In this document: in pieces, positions 17,999 to 26,653 of the stretch
Position numbering within the stretch: the stretch's first letter is position 1
Layout of the letters: each line of letters opens with the position of its first letter
Assembly (NCBI GenBank): GCA_002839355.1
Contig: PGXW01000034.1
Span: 1-57,741 of the forward strand
Direction of reading: 5' to 3'
From: Spirochaetae bacterium HGW-Spirochaetae-2
Lineage (GTDB): Bacteria; Spirochaetota; Spirochaetia; Sphaerochaetales; Sphaerochaetaceae
Length of the DNA: 57,741 nt
The notes under the pieces: generated by a model
Told to the model about the DNA's origin: nothing
Seen by the model: only the letters and a program-made list of their open reading frames with translations
The model's database searches: none
Translations under genes and position numbers: made by a program

Positions 17999-19324
17999 CT
18001 ATTGGTACTTCTTCAAAACTTCGTCGGCTTGGGCTTGCGCGTTGCGCATGGCCTGGGCTGCGGTTGCTTCACCGGTCACGGCGCTCTGGATGTTGTCGTT
18101 CAGGATTCTCCACATGCGCGAGGCTTCATAGGTGGTGAGTTCGGGTTTGGCATAGGGAATCTGTTCGAAGGCGACTTTGGCCTGGGGCATGCGTGCCCAG
18201 TAGTCCTTCATCAGCTGCGTGTCGAACGACGATGCGCGTGGTGCGACATAGCCGGTGTCGATATTCCATTGGGCCAACCGTTCGGGCGATGTCGCGAACT
18301 TGATGAATTCCCAAGCGGCCTTCTGGCGTTCCGGGGAGATGCCGGCACTGATGTAGAAGTTTCCACCGCCAGTGGGGGCACCGAGCTGCTTGTTGCCCGG
18401 CAGGAATGCGGTGCCGAATGCAAACTTGGCATTGTTGCTGATGTTGGTCAGGTTGCCGGTGGTGTGGTAGATCATGGCCACCTTGCCGCCAAGGAATTGG
18501 GTCGGCAAATCGGTCCACTGGACGATTCCGCCCTGCATGACCTTATACTTGTTCTGCAAGTCCAACCAGAACTGGAGTGCCTCCACATTCTCCGGTGTGT
18601 CGAAGTAGGCTTTCTTGCCGTCTTCGCTCATGAGGTTCTTGCCGCCGATGCTGTTCTGCAAGGCGAATCCGGTGAATCCCCATTGTGCGCTGCCGGAGTT
18701 CAAGGCCAAGCCGACACCATAGCGTTCGACGTTGCCCGCCGCATCGCGCTTGGTCAGCTTGGTGGCGTAGTCGACCAGTTCAGCCCAGGTCGTTGGTGGC
18801 TTGTTGGGGTCCAATCCGACTTCCTTGAAGGCATCCTTGTTGTAGAACATGACCATGGTGCTTCTCTGGAAGGGGATGCTGTAGATCTTGCCGTCGACAA
18901 AGGAGTCCTCCATGAATCCTGGGAGGAAGTCCTCGATATAGGCCTTGCCTTGGGCACCATCGGCTGCGATGAAACCGTCCAAGGGGATTGCGACACCGGT
19001 CGAGGCCATGCTGAACCGCTGGGTCGCCAGGTTGATGAAGAAATCGGGCGGGTTCTTGCCCTGGATGGCGGTCTGGATCTTCACGACCGTGTCATCGTAG
19101 TTGCCGGTATAGACCGGTTTGACGGTCACGTTCGGGTTGACCGCCTGGTAGTCGAGGCTCAGTTGGTCGATCAGTTTTGTCAACGGACCTCCTACCATGA
19201 CCGGGTAGAAGAAGGTCAGTTCCATCTTCTCGGATGTTTTCGCTTCCTGGCCGCCGGCTGCTCCGATCGTAGCCATGGTGATGATGCCCAGGATAAGCAC
19301 CAGTGCTATCAGTTTGTTTCTCAT
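17999..19324 (-). CDS. ABC sugar-binding protein (family 1)
   Basis: A 441-residue binding protein. The signal peptide is MRNKLIALVLILGIITMATIGA and the mature end reads AGGQEAK, the style seen in the other binding proteins of this window. The ATG at 19324 follows AAGGAGG by five bases; the longer reading from 19357 is rejected. TFFYPVMVGGPLTKLIDQL and the MIYHTTGNL and YISAGISPERQKAAWEFIKF segments are typical of family-1 proteins for glycerol-phosphate or oligosaccharides. First gene of its operon; probable target of the LacI-binding-protein fusion. Confidence 0.92.
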   Translation of the reverse strand: MRNKLIALVLILGIITMATIGAAGGQEAKTSEKMELTFFYPVMVGGPLTKLIDQLSLDYQAVNPNVTVKPVYTGNYDDTVVKIQTAIQGKNPPDFFINLATQRFSMASTGVAIPLDGFIAADGAQGKAYIEDFLPGFMEDSFVDGKIYSIPFQRSTMVMFYNKDAFKEVGLDPNKPPTTWAELVDYATKLTKRDAAGNVERYGVGLALNSGSAQWGFTGFALQNSIGGKNLMSEDGKKAYFDTPENVEALQFWLDLQNKYKVMQGGIVQWTDLPTQFLGGKVAMIYHTTGNLTNISNNAKFAFGTAFLPGNKQLGAPTGGGNFYISAGISPERQKAAWEFIKFATSPERLAQWNIDTGYVAPRASSFDTQLMKDYWARMPQAKVAFEQIPYAKPELTTYEASRMWRILNDNIQSAVTGEATAAQAMRNAQAQADEVLKKYQ

Positions 19325-19408
19325 GGGTTCCTCCTTGTGGTACCTTCGTGTCCACATCCCAATTATATGACCATGAATTGAAACGTGTCAATTATTATTT
19401 TCAACGAA

Positions 19409-19465
19409 CGTGCCTGGCACCATTTTTCAATTTTGTATACAAAAACGAAAACGCGTGCCAGGTAC
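19409..19465. repeat. R1 repeat, full copy
   Basis: A complete R1 unit with the inner palindrome TTTTGTATACAAAA. The right arm reads ACGCGTGCCAGGTAC, a variant shared with the copy at 21353. The two copies bracket the PIN/ImmA/XRE module. Confidence 0.85.
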
Positions 19466-19483
19466 ATGCTTTGGTAACAATTG

Positions 19484-20053
19484 CTAGTTAGGCCAAATTA
19501 CTTGGTTGAAGGATAGCTCGTTCCTTCCGCTTGATAGCCAAATGGCTTTGGCGTCATCTCTTGATAAATCGATTTGATCCTTCGTTGCAAAATTTTTCAA
19601 GATCTCCGGGATCCCAACACACTGGATGTTGAAACCTCCTATTCCGGTATTGAGAATTCTGTCGACTTTTGGTTGCAGCTTTTGTTCATCGGTCGCAAAA
19701 ATTGGTATTGATCGAGCTTTCGCCATGGCCAAGGAGTGGATCTCTCCACGATGCCTAAGTGGAAATTTGGGATGAATCATTATCGCTTCAAGTTTGGCGA
19801 CACTTTGCCGGTAAAGAATCGACTCGATCGGATCAAGTGCATGTTGATCAATCATTAGCAGAGTTCCCTTGGATATCAAACGATGAATTTGATCCTTCAC
19901 CTCTTGTGGCCAAACGATCTCTTCGTATACGTACCGGTGAATGTATATTTTTTCTGCCAGGAAGGGAACCAGCAGTTCAAGGAAATTTTGGTGTTCAACT
20001 TTGCCAATTTTCAGGCAGATGTCGGTATCTACAATGATTTCCTGAAATATCAC
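19484..20053 (-). CDS. PIN-like domain protein (putative RNase toxin)
   Basis: A 189-residue protein with PIN-like features: an N-terminal acidic strand IIVDTDICLKIG (Asp9, Asp11), YEEIVWP (Glu44/45), RGEIHSLAMAKA (Glu104) and IFATDEQKL (Asp122). This acidic set would hold metal ions for RNA cleavage. It is the last gene of a three-gene set and overlaps the ImmA/IrrE gene by one base. PIN-like proteins beside XRE and ImmA/IrrE genes occur widely in toxin-antitoxin-like loci. Whether this one is toxic is not shown. It lies between R1 repeats. Confidence 0.72.
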   Translation of the reverse strand: MIFQEIIVDTDICLKIGKVEHQNFLELLVPFLAEKIYIHRYVYEEIVWPQEVKDQIHRLISKGTLLMIDQHALDPIESILYRQSVAKLEAIMIHPKFPLRHRGEIHSLAMAKARSIPIFATDEQKLQPKVDRILNTGIGGFNIQCVGIPEILKNFATKDQIDLSRDDAKAIWLSSGRNELSFNQVIWPN

Positions 20054-20886
20054 TACTCGGATTCCTCCTGGTTCCCTTTAACCCCATCGGGAGGGAAGAG
20101 ATACTGTTCAACATCTGCAGATAGTCCCAACTGGTTCGGCTCGATTCCAACCATTTCCAGCAGGTAGTCGAGCTTGTCCCTTGTGATCAAATCGCTTTCG
20201 AATGCCTGCATGGCAAGATCAAGAAGATTCCCCAATTTCTTTTTCTTAGTCGGATGAGGGAGCCCATAACCAAGACGTTGGCGCCAATGGTCAATGAATT
20301 GCTCAGGTTGTCCCAGCAGTTCGATTGCTTGTTTTCGAGTGATGATTTCTATTTCAAACAAGCGCTTTACCATGCTTCGGTACGGGACAGTGAACGAGTT
20401 TGCAAGTTGTAGGACGGTCTTAATCCCAATTTTCTCAGGCTTGATTGAAAACATGGTGATTTCAGCTTTGAGCAATGTCGCTTGAACAAGAAATTCCGCT
20501 GCGAATCTATTTGCCTTCTGTTCGTTCAATTGAGTTCCACTGATCTCTGTCCCCTCGATATCTTTGGAAAGGATCAATTCTTCATGCCCATTGAACCAAA
20601 TATGATACAGCTCGTGCGCTGCAACAAACACCTGCTCTTCAAGTGGTATGGAGGTATTTATGCAACTGAAAACCTTGTTTTCATATTTTCCAACGAATCC
20701 CCAAATATCGGTTCGGCTAAACGGGAATAGCAGAACATTGCTGTGCTGTTCCAAGATTGTAACTATGTAGGTTCCGATGATATCACTCGCCTTGTTGCAT
20801 TCCATGAGCTTCTGTGTGGCACTCAAGGAAATATCCCGGGCAATTTTGGCATCCAATCTGGGTAATACCTTCGTCGAATCATGCAT
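20053..20886 (-). CDS. ImmA/IrrE-family metallopeptidase
   Basis: A 277-residue COG2856-type protein. The zinc site is AAHELYHIWF (His91, Glu92, His95), with the third ligand probably Glu122 in NEQKANRFAAEFL. Such peptidases usually cleave a partner HTH repressor, as ImmA does with ImmR. The gene overlaps the XRE gene upstream by 8 bases and the PIN gene downstream by one, so the three are almost surely co-translated. The likely role is to inactivate the XRE protein or act as part of an antitoxin complex, by family knowledge. Confidence 0.9.
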   Translation of the reverse strand: MHDSTKVLPRLDAKIARDISLSATQKLMECNKASDIIGTYIVTILEQHSNVLLFPFSRTDIWGFVGKYENKVFSCINTSIPLEEQVFVAAHELYHIWFNGHEELILSKDIEGTEISGTQLNEQKANRFAAEFLVQATLLKAEITMFSIKPEKIGIKTVLQLANSFTVPYRSMVKRLFEIEIITRKQAIELLGQPEQFIDHWRQRLGYGLPHPTKKKKLGNLLDLAMQAFESDLITRDKLDYLLEMVGIEPNQLGLSADVEQYLFPPDGVKGNQEESE

Positions 20887-21226
20887 CCAGCAATTCCTCC
20901 AACAACAGTATTTCCTTTATGGCTGCGTTGAGGTGATTGAATTCCTCTTGTGTTTCTTCGTTTGTTATCTGTCCCATGAATCCGAAAGCCAATTGTGTCG
21001 GAGCGTATGGGGTTGGGGATTTCAACAGGTTGTCTATACCAACATGCAAGGATTTGGCTATTGCCTGCAACTCCATTGCATTTATGGCTTTTGCACCGTT
21101 GATTATCTTGCTCATGACTTGTTTTGAAATATGCAGGTCATCAGCAAGACTTTGTTGTGAACGATCCTGCTCTTCAAGCAATCTGGCAATATTTGCTCCT
21201 ATTTGCTTAAATATATCATGATCCAT
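20879..21226 (-). CDS. XRE-family transcriptional regulator
   Basis: A 115-residue protein with a helix-turn-helix at residues 8-62 (QQSLADDLHISKQVMSKIINGAKA) and a short acidic C-terminal part (ETQEEFNHLNAAIKEI) that may contact the peptidase. The ATG at 21226 is preceded by AAGGAGA; the longer frame adds an AT-rich upstream stretch and is rejected. First gene of the XRE-ImmA/IrrE-PIN set, and probably its autorepressor and antitoxin. Confidence 0.88.
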   Translation of the reverse strand: MDHDIFKQIGANIARLLEEQDRSQQSLADDLHISKQVMSKIINGAKAINAMELQAIAKSLHVGIDNLLKSPTPYAPTQLAFGFMGQITNEETQEEFNHLNAAIKEILLLEELLDA

Positions 21227-21352
21227 TTCGTTTCTCCTTGAACATATGATGTTCGGTAATCGAGAAAAAGTCAATGAAATAGTAGAGGAATTATATATAT
21301 ACATCAAGTGGTCAACAAAACGTTAACCTGTATCAGGTCGAAGGAGGCGAAA

Positions 21353-21408
21353 GTACCAGGTACCATTTTAAAATTTTGCATACAAAAACGAAAACGCGTG
21401 CCAGGTTC
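21353..21408. repeat. R1 repeat, nearly full copy with changed left arm
   Basis: The left arm reads GTACCAGGTACC instead of GTGCCTGGCACC, the core is TTTTGCATACAAAA and the right arm is CGCGTGCCAGGTTCC. It lies upstream of galM and downstream (by position) of the XRE promoter. It pairs with the copy at 19409 around the XRE-ImmA-PIN module. Confidence 0.75.
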
Positions 21409-21458
21409 CTTGTCATGACAACGATTCCATCGTAGAATATGGCAATCGGAGGCGCTTT

Positions 21459-22487
21459 ATGATCGACAAGCGGGTGTATGGGAATACTTCAGGGTATGGC
21501 GACCAGGTGATGCTCTACACGCTGCAAGCGGGCGAATACACCATGAACGTATCGACCTACGGCGGCATCATCGTCAATCTGATCGCACCGGACAAGCACG
21601 GCCGGAAAGCCGATATCGTACTGGGATATTCGACCCTGGGCGAATACGAACGGAGCACAACCTACTTCGGCGCCCTGATCGGCCGCTTCGCCAACCGCAT
21701 CAAAGACGGCAAGTTCAACATCGACGGCAGGAACTACCACGTCCCCGTCAACAACGGACCGAACGCCCTGCACGGCGGCCCGGAAGGCCTGCACACCAAG
21801 ATATGGAACGTCCTGACCAGCGAAGTGGACGGCGCCCCGGCACTGCACCTCTCCTACATCAGCGAAGAGGGCGAGATGGGCTTCCCCGGAACCCTGAAAG
21901 TCCACGTCGATTACATCCTCTTCCCCGAAGGCAAGCTGGAGATCACCTACGCGGCCATCTGCGACCGGGTGACCCCGGTTAACCTCACCAACCACGCCTA
22001 CTTCAACCTGGCCGGCGACGGCAACGACGTGCTGGACCACGAGATCCAACTCTACTGCGACAAGTACCTGCCGGTGGACGACACGCTGATACCGACCGGA
22101 GAGATCCGATCGGTGGCCGGCACCCCGTTCGACTTCACCGCCGGCAAGCGCATCGGCAAGGATATCGACGAAGCAGGCGGCTACGACCACTGCATGGTAC
22201 TCACCGATACGGGCGACCACCTCAAGAAGTGCGCGTATGTGGCCGAACGCAAAACCGGCCGTACCATGCGCGTCTCGACCACCATGGAAGGGGTGCAATT
22301 TTACAGCGGCAACTTCCTCAACGGTACCGATATCGCCCGCGACGGCAATCCGTACTACCAATACGCCGGTTTCTGCCTGGAAACCCAGCACTTTCCCGAC
22401 GCGATGAACCACGACAACTTCCCCAGCTGCCTGCTGCATCCCGGCGAGACCTACAAGCACACGACCCTGTTCGAATTCAACGTCTAA
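21459..22487 (+). CDS. galM: Aldose 1-epimerase (galactose mutarotase)
   Basis: A 342-residue GalM-family protein that interconverts alpha and beta anomers of aldoses. Visible residues are GRFANRIKDGKF near 66-77, NNGPNALHGGPEGLHTKIW near 94-112 with the catalytic His, NLTNHAYFNLAG with the second His near 177, and the catalytic Glu in FCLETQHFPDAMNHDNFP near 311. The gene stands alone after an R1 repeat, with GGAGG 9 bases before its ATG. Codon use is strongly GC-rich at third positions, unlike the genes on both sides, which suggests high expression or a different history. Confidence 0.95.
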   Translation: MIDKRVYGNTSGYGDQVMLYTLQAGEYTMNVSTYGGIIVNLIAPDKHGRKADIVLGYSTLGEYERSTTYFGALIGRFANRIKDGKFNIDGRNYHVPVNNGPNALHGGPEGLHTKIWNVLTSEVDGAPALHLSYISEEGEMGFPGTLKVHVDYILFPEGKLEITYAAICDRVTPVNLTNHAYFNLAGDGNDVLDHEIQLYCDKYLPVDDTLIPTGEIRSVAGTPFDFTAGKRIGKDIDEAGGYDHCMVLTDTGDHLKKCAYVAERKTGRTMRVSTTMEGVQFYSGNFLNGTDIARDGNPYYQYAGFCLETQHFPDAMNHDNFPSCLLHPGETYKHTTLFEFNV

Positions 22488-22511
22488 GTTTTAGATGAAA
22501 AATACGGTATC

Positions 22512-22549
22512 GGTACATGTCTTTGCCTATGGTTTCCGTAACATGTACC
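22512..22549. terminator. Hairpin in the galM-gntR convergent gap
   Basis: GGTACATGT (22512-22520) and ACATGTACC (22541-22549) form a perfect 9-bp stem with a 20-base loop between two convergent genes. There is no clean T-run, so termination is a guess from position. Confidence 0.45.
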
Positions 22550-22598
22550 TAATCGGTAGAAATGCTTAGGTGATTAAAATTGCTTAGGTTGTGGGGCG

Positions 22599-23288
22599 TT
22601 ACATTTTAATATAGGTCATATTCAAGACGCTGAGTCGATGTAAAAGATTTTGCCGAGCATCTTTTATGTGATTGTGCATTATTGTCTTTGCTTTTTCGGT
22701 GTTTCCATCAGAAATTGCTACAAGTAGTGCCTTGTGTTCCTCAAGACTCTTATGGTGTTCATTGAGTAAGCCAATGCGATTACTCACCATGATTATGTCA
22801 AAATTGACCACCATGTTGTAGAGGAAACTGTTTTTGCTAAATTTCATTATACTGGAATGGAAGAGAGCATCTAGTTGGATAATTCTTAATACATTATCAA
22901 TTTTAACAGCCTCTTCATATTCGTTGAGGATATTGGAGAGTTCCTGAATCATCTGACCATCCACATGTTCAGCTGCCTTCTGGGCTCCTAAAGGTTCAAG
23001 CTGCAATCTAATATCATAGAGATCGGCGATTTCCATAAGGCTCAACTGTTTTACGTATACTCCACGATTCGGAGTGGATTCCAGCAGATTCTCCTGTATA
23101 AGTTTATTGAATGCTGCGAGCAGAGGAGTACGCGATACTCCAAGCTTGTCCGCAAGTTCCTTTTGGTTCAACCGATTTCCAGGAATCAAATCACCGGATA
23201 CTATCATTTTTTTCAAATCGTCATACACTCGTTGGCTTAAGGCAGCAGTATCCTGGTTGGGTTGTGGTTTCATATTGCTCTTCTTCAA
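22599..23288 (-). CDS. GntR-family regulator with FCD domain
   Basis: A 229-residue FadR-type regulator. The winged helix covers residues 15-85 (ELADKLGVSRTPLLAAFNKLIQENLLE), followed by an all-helical FCD ligand domain (EIADLYDIRLQLEPLGAQKA; LDALFHSSIMKFSKN; HHKSLEEHKALLVAI) with metal-binding-type Asp and His residues. Such regulators often respond to sugar acids. It is divergent from the transketolase-dehydrogenase-TRAP operon, which is its probable target. Confidence 0.93.
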   Translation of the reverse strand: MKKSNMKPQPNQDTAALSQRVYDDLKKMIVSGDLIPGNRLNQKELADKLGVSRTPLLAAFNKLIQENLLESTPNRGVYVKQLSLMEIADLYDIRLQLEPLGAQKAAEHVDGQMIQELSNILNEYEEAVKIDNVLRIIQLDALFHSSIMKFSKNSFLYNMVVNFDIIMVSNRIGLLNEHHKSLEEHKALLVAISDGNTEKAKTIMHNHIKDARQNLLHRLSVLNMTYIKM

Positions 23289-23761
23289 TCTTTCGGCTCC
23301 TACTATAGCTCATGACCTCGTTGATCGACCCATACTTAGACTGCTGACCACAAGAATCGGTCTTCAATCTTTGCCGATCGTATGATACCCTCATTTCCCA
23401 TTGCCCCTTAGGCACTGTCGCATCTAACGTACGGGCGGCAATAGTGCATGAACTTCACGGCAATATACCATCTTTTTTAAATCAGAATACAGTATTGTAT
23501 GCAAATTATTCAATAGAAATATACATTGGATAATCAAATTGTTCACCAATTAAGCAAAATTTCCAAAAAGCAACCTATAAAAAACAAAAATCGTCACAAA
23601 TAAAGCCAAAAAAATAAATAAATATAATAATTATAGGTCTTAAATACAAAGGTATATATAAAAAAATACAAAAGTATATAAAAATGAATTTAAAAGGTTG
23701 ACAAATGGTATTTTTGTTTTATGCTGGACGAACAGTGTTTATTCGCAGAGGGAGAGAGAGC
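23289..23761. promoter_or_regulatory. AT-rich divergent control region of the transketolase/TRAP operon
   Basis: About 470 bp without a gene. The segment 23460-23700 is very AT-rich. AATACAGTATT at 23486-23496 is a palindrome with an odd centre, and overlapping ATACA-GTAT-TGTAT repeats the symmetry; this is the best candidate GntR site. The ribosome site GAGGGAGAGAG precedes the ATG at 23762. Confidence 0.45.
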
Positions 23762-24613
23762 ATGGATAAGATAAGAGAAAAATATGCGATGAGGGTTGAA
23801 AGACTTGAGCAGGTTGCTCGGGAGTTGCGCAAGAGGATCGTCACCATGGTCTATCATGCCCAATCTGGACATCCCGGAGGATCCCTTTCGGCGGCTGATA
23901 TCGTGACAGCATTGTACTTCGATATCATGCGAGTCGATCCTGAAAAACCGAAAGACCCGAATAGAGATCGTTTTATCATGTCAAAGGGTCATGCTTGTCC
24001 TGCATGGTATGCAAGCCTGGCTATGAAGGGATATTTCGATGAAGAACATCTGAAGACTTTAAGAAGATTTGGAAGTATTTTACAAGGTCATCCGGATATG
24101 AAGAAGACTCCTGGTTTGGATATGAGTACCGGTTCGTTGGGGCAAGGAGCCGCCGCATCGGTGGGGATGGCTCTTGATGGAAAACAAAGGAAGAATGACT
24201 ACCATGTCTACACGATTCTCGGAGATGGCGAACTTGATGAAGGTATAGTTTGGGAGTCTCTGTTGGTAGCCAATAAATACAAGTTGGATAATCTCACTTA
24301 TATCATCGATTACAACAAACTCCAGCTCGATGGAACCCTCGAACAGGTGATGCCGCTGGAACCGCTCATCGATAAGTTCAAGGCATTCGGTTGGCATGTG
24401 ATCACTATCGATGGTCACGACATGATGGCAATTCTGCAAGCTTTCGAAACAGCCAAGGAAGTCAAGGGAAGACCAACAGTAATCATTGCACACACTATAA
24501 AAGGTAAAGGTGTTTCGTTTATGGAAAATGACAAGAATTGGCATGGGCAAGCTCCCAATACACTGCAGTATGAACAGGCAATGGTTGAATTGGAGGGAGC
24601 ACGGAATGAGTAG
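23762..24613 (+). CDS. Transketolase, N-terminal (TPP-binding) subunit
   Basis: A 283-residue split transketolase part. GHPGGSLSAADIVTALYF is at 36-53, and the thiamine diphosphate motif runs GDGELDEGIVWESL to IIDYNKLQLDG. It covers the pyrophosphate-binding domain of a full transketolase. The ATG at 23762 has a ribosome site; the in-frame start at 23705 does not. It overlaps the C-terminal subunit by 8 bases, so both make one enzyme moving two-carbon units between sugar phosphates, or a related ketol transfer specific to this operon's substrate. Confidence 0.93.
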   Translation: MDKIREKYAMRVERLEQVARELRKRIVTMVYHAQSGHPGGSLSAADIVTALYFDIMRVDPEKPKDPNRDRFIMSKGHACPAWYASLAMKGYFDEEHLKTLRRFGSILQGHPDMKKTPGLDMSTGSLGQGAAASVGMALDGKQRKNDYHVYTILGDGELDEGIVWESLLVANKYKLDNLTYIIDYNKLQLDGTLEQVMPLEPLIDKFKAFGWHVITIDGHDMMAILQAFETAKEVKGRPTVIIAHTIKGKGVSFMENDKNWHGQAPNTLQYEQAMVELEGARNE

Positions 24614-25568
24614 TATCCAAATGCAAAAGGCAAGCAAGCCGACAAGAAGAAGCGCTGCGGAAAGAATGGTAGAGTATGGAGCAATCGATAATGAGTTTAC
24701 TGTGATGGAAGCGGATATTGGCAAATCGACGAATTCATATCTATTTGGAGAAGTCTATCCGGATCGGTATTTCCAAATGGGAATCGCAGAATTGAACATG
24801 ATGTCTGCTGCTGCAGGCATGGCCGCAGGAGGCCGTCCCGTTGTGGTATGCGGCTATGGTGTGTTCCTCTCTATGAGAGCGCTGGAGTCGGTACGGAGCA
24901 TGATTTGTTATCCAAATCTAAACGTGAAACTTTTTGCTTCCCATGGCGGTATTACTGCCGCTATTGACGGCGTTAGCCATCAATCGACAGAAGATATTTC
25001 ACATTTGGGTACTCTTCCGAACATGCGGATACTGGTTCCTTGCGATACGATTTCAACCCAAGCATGTTTTGATCTTGCTATGGAAAATCCGGGGCCGTTC
25101 TATATGCGTTATATTAGGGACGCGATGTATGAGGTCTATGGTGGGGAGCAGGATTTCAGGATTGGTGGATCGAATATTATCAAGAAAGGTTCCGATATCA
25201 CTATTGTTTCATATGGAGATTTGTTGTTCCAAGCAGTCGAGGCTAGCAATGAGCTGTTCAAGATGGGGATTGATACTGAAATCATCGACGCCTACAGCGT
25301 TAAGCCGATAGATTGGGTATCGATTAAAAAATCGATTCAGAAGACTAATCGGCTCATAGTCCTGGAAAACCATCAACGTCGGAATGGAATTGGCTACGAA
25401 TTGGCTTACCGTGCAATGAGTGAGGGAATGGTTTGTAATTTTATATCGATGGGACTTGATGATACCTTCGCCGAGACAGGAGATTATCCAAGTTTACTGA
25501 ATGCATATGGGCTTTCAGCTTTTCATGTAGTTGCCAATGCGAAGAAAATGATGGGAAAAGCCAGATGA
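24606..25568 (+). CDS. Transketolase, C-terminal subunit
   Basis: A 320-residue second half with the pyrimidine-binding domain (EADIGKSTNSYLFGEVYPDRYFQMGIAELNMM, Glu of the TPP proton relay) and the C-terminal transketolase domain (IIDAYSVKPIDW). The ATG at 24606 overlaps the N-subunit stop and follows GGAGGGAG. Split transketolases like this often sit in sugar or polyol catabolic operons beside their own transporter and dehydrogenase, as here. Confidence 0.93.
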   Translation: MSSIQMQKASKPTRRSAAERMVEYGAIDNEFTVMEADIGKSTNSYLFGEVYPDRYFQMGIAELNMMSAAAGMAAGGRPVVVCGYGVFLSMRALESVRSMICYPNLNVKLFASHGGITAAIDGVSHQSTEDISHLGTLPNMRILVPCDTISTQACFDLAMENPGPFYMRYIRDAMYEVYGGEQDFRIGGSNIIKKGSDITIVSYGDLLFQAVEASNELFKMGIDTEIIDAYSVKPIDWVSIKKSIQKTNRLIVLENHQRRNGIGYELAYRAMSEGMVCNFISMGLDDTFAETGDYPSLLNAYGLSAFHVVANAKKMMGKAR

Positions 25569-26593
25569 AAGTATTGAAATTCACAAAAGTTGGGGCTTAT
25601 GCATATGAAGAATTGGATATGCCTTCCATGCAGGATGACCAACTGCTGATTAAGGTAGAATGTGCAGGGATTTGCCATAGTGATATCGTCAGCTTCACGG
25701 GAATGCATCCGTACAGGATTCCTCCTGTGGTGACAGGTCATGAGTTTAGTGGTGTTGTGGTTAAAGCTGGTGTGAAGGCTGGTAAAGGGTTTTCCATCGG
25801 AACACGGGTAGCCGTCGAACCTCATATTGGATGTGGTGTCTGCCAATACTGTAGAGAAGGTCATTATAATATTTGTCAGAATAAAAGATTGATTGGTGTA
25901 GATGATTGGAGTGGCAGTTTTAGCGAATATGTGGTGGCATACCCTTCAATGTGCATCAAGATGCCCGACTCAATGACATTTGACGAAGGGGCATTGCTGG
26001 AACCTTTTTGTGTCGGGGCACATGCTGCCCGTTTGACTCAGCTTTCTGAGAAATCCTCCGTAGCTGTTCTAGGATGCGGTACAATCGGTATTATGACGAT
26101 TGTAAGCTTGAAACAGCTTGGTGTAGGGACAATTATCGGTTCGGATATTTCCGAAATCAAGGGATCTTTCGCTACAAGCCAAGGTGCGACACATATGCTG
26201 AATCCCATGAGGATGAACATTGTCGATAGTATTCTCTCAATCACCAATGGTGAGGGAGTCGATGCAGTATTCATCGCATCCAGTTTTCCAGGTGTATTTG
26301 AACAGGCATACGGAATTTCCAAGAGGAAGGGTAGGGTCATTATCATTGCATTGTTTGAAAAGCCCGTAGTATCGGATATTACTCCTGTACAACAAGGGGA
26401 ACGGGTTATCCTGGGAAGCAATATGTATACAATGGACGACTATCGCTGGGCTATTTCCAAATATGAGACAGGAAAGCTCGACCTCGCACCGTTGGTAACT
26501 AGAAGAATTCCATTTCTAGAAGCTGGAGAAGTGATTCGAGAACTTTCGCAAGGAAAGCATGGAGACGAAGTCAAGATCATGATTTCAATCTGA
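25565..26593 (+). CDS. Zinc-dependent medium-chain alcohol/polyol dehydrogenase
   Basis: A 342-residue MDR enzyme. Catalytic zinc ligands are Cys37, His59 and Glu60 (GICHSD and TGHEF). The structural zinc lobe is complete: Cys90, Cys93, Cys96 and Cys104. The nucleotide fold has VLGCGTIGIM. It probably oxidises a secondary alcohol of the imported compound with NAD, like sorbitol, threonine or galactitol-1-phosphate dehydrogenases. It overlaps the transketolase stop by four bases (ATGA). Confidence 0.93.
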   Translation: MKVLKFTKVGAYAYEELDMPSMQDDQLLIKVECAGICHSDIVSFTGMHPYRIPPVVTGHEFSGVVVKAGVKAGKGFSIGTRVAVEPHIGCGVCQYCREGHYNICQNKRLIGVDDWSGSFSEYVVAYPSMCIKMPDSMTFDEGALLEPFCVGAHAARLTQLSEKSSVAVLGCGTIGIMTIVSLKQLGVGTIIGSDISEIKGSFATSQGATHMLNPMRMNIVDSILSITNGEGVDAVFIASSFPGVFEQAYGISKRKGRVIIIALFEKPVVSDITPVQQGERVILGSNMYTMDDYRWAISKYETGKLDLAPLVTRRIPFLEAGEVIRELSQGKHGDEVKIMISI

Positions 26594-26653
26594 TATCCAT
26601 ATCGTGTAATAATGCCCGGAAAGGGTATTAAAATAAAAAGTGAGGAAAGGAAA

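Noticed and set aside
16219-19381. Long plus-strand open frames (274, 318 and 470 codons) opposite the second ABC operon
   Set aside because: They are antisense shadows of clear permease and binding-protein genes and have acidic, His-rich low-complexity translations typical of complementary strands.
21489-22460. A 323-codon minus-strand frame opposite galM
   Set aside because: Antisense of a strongly conserved GalM; its Val/Gly/Asp-rich translation is an effect of GC-rich third positions.
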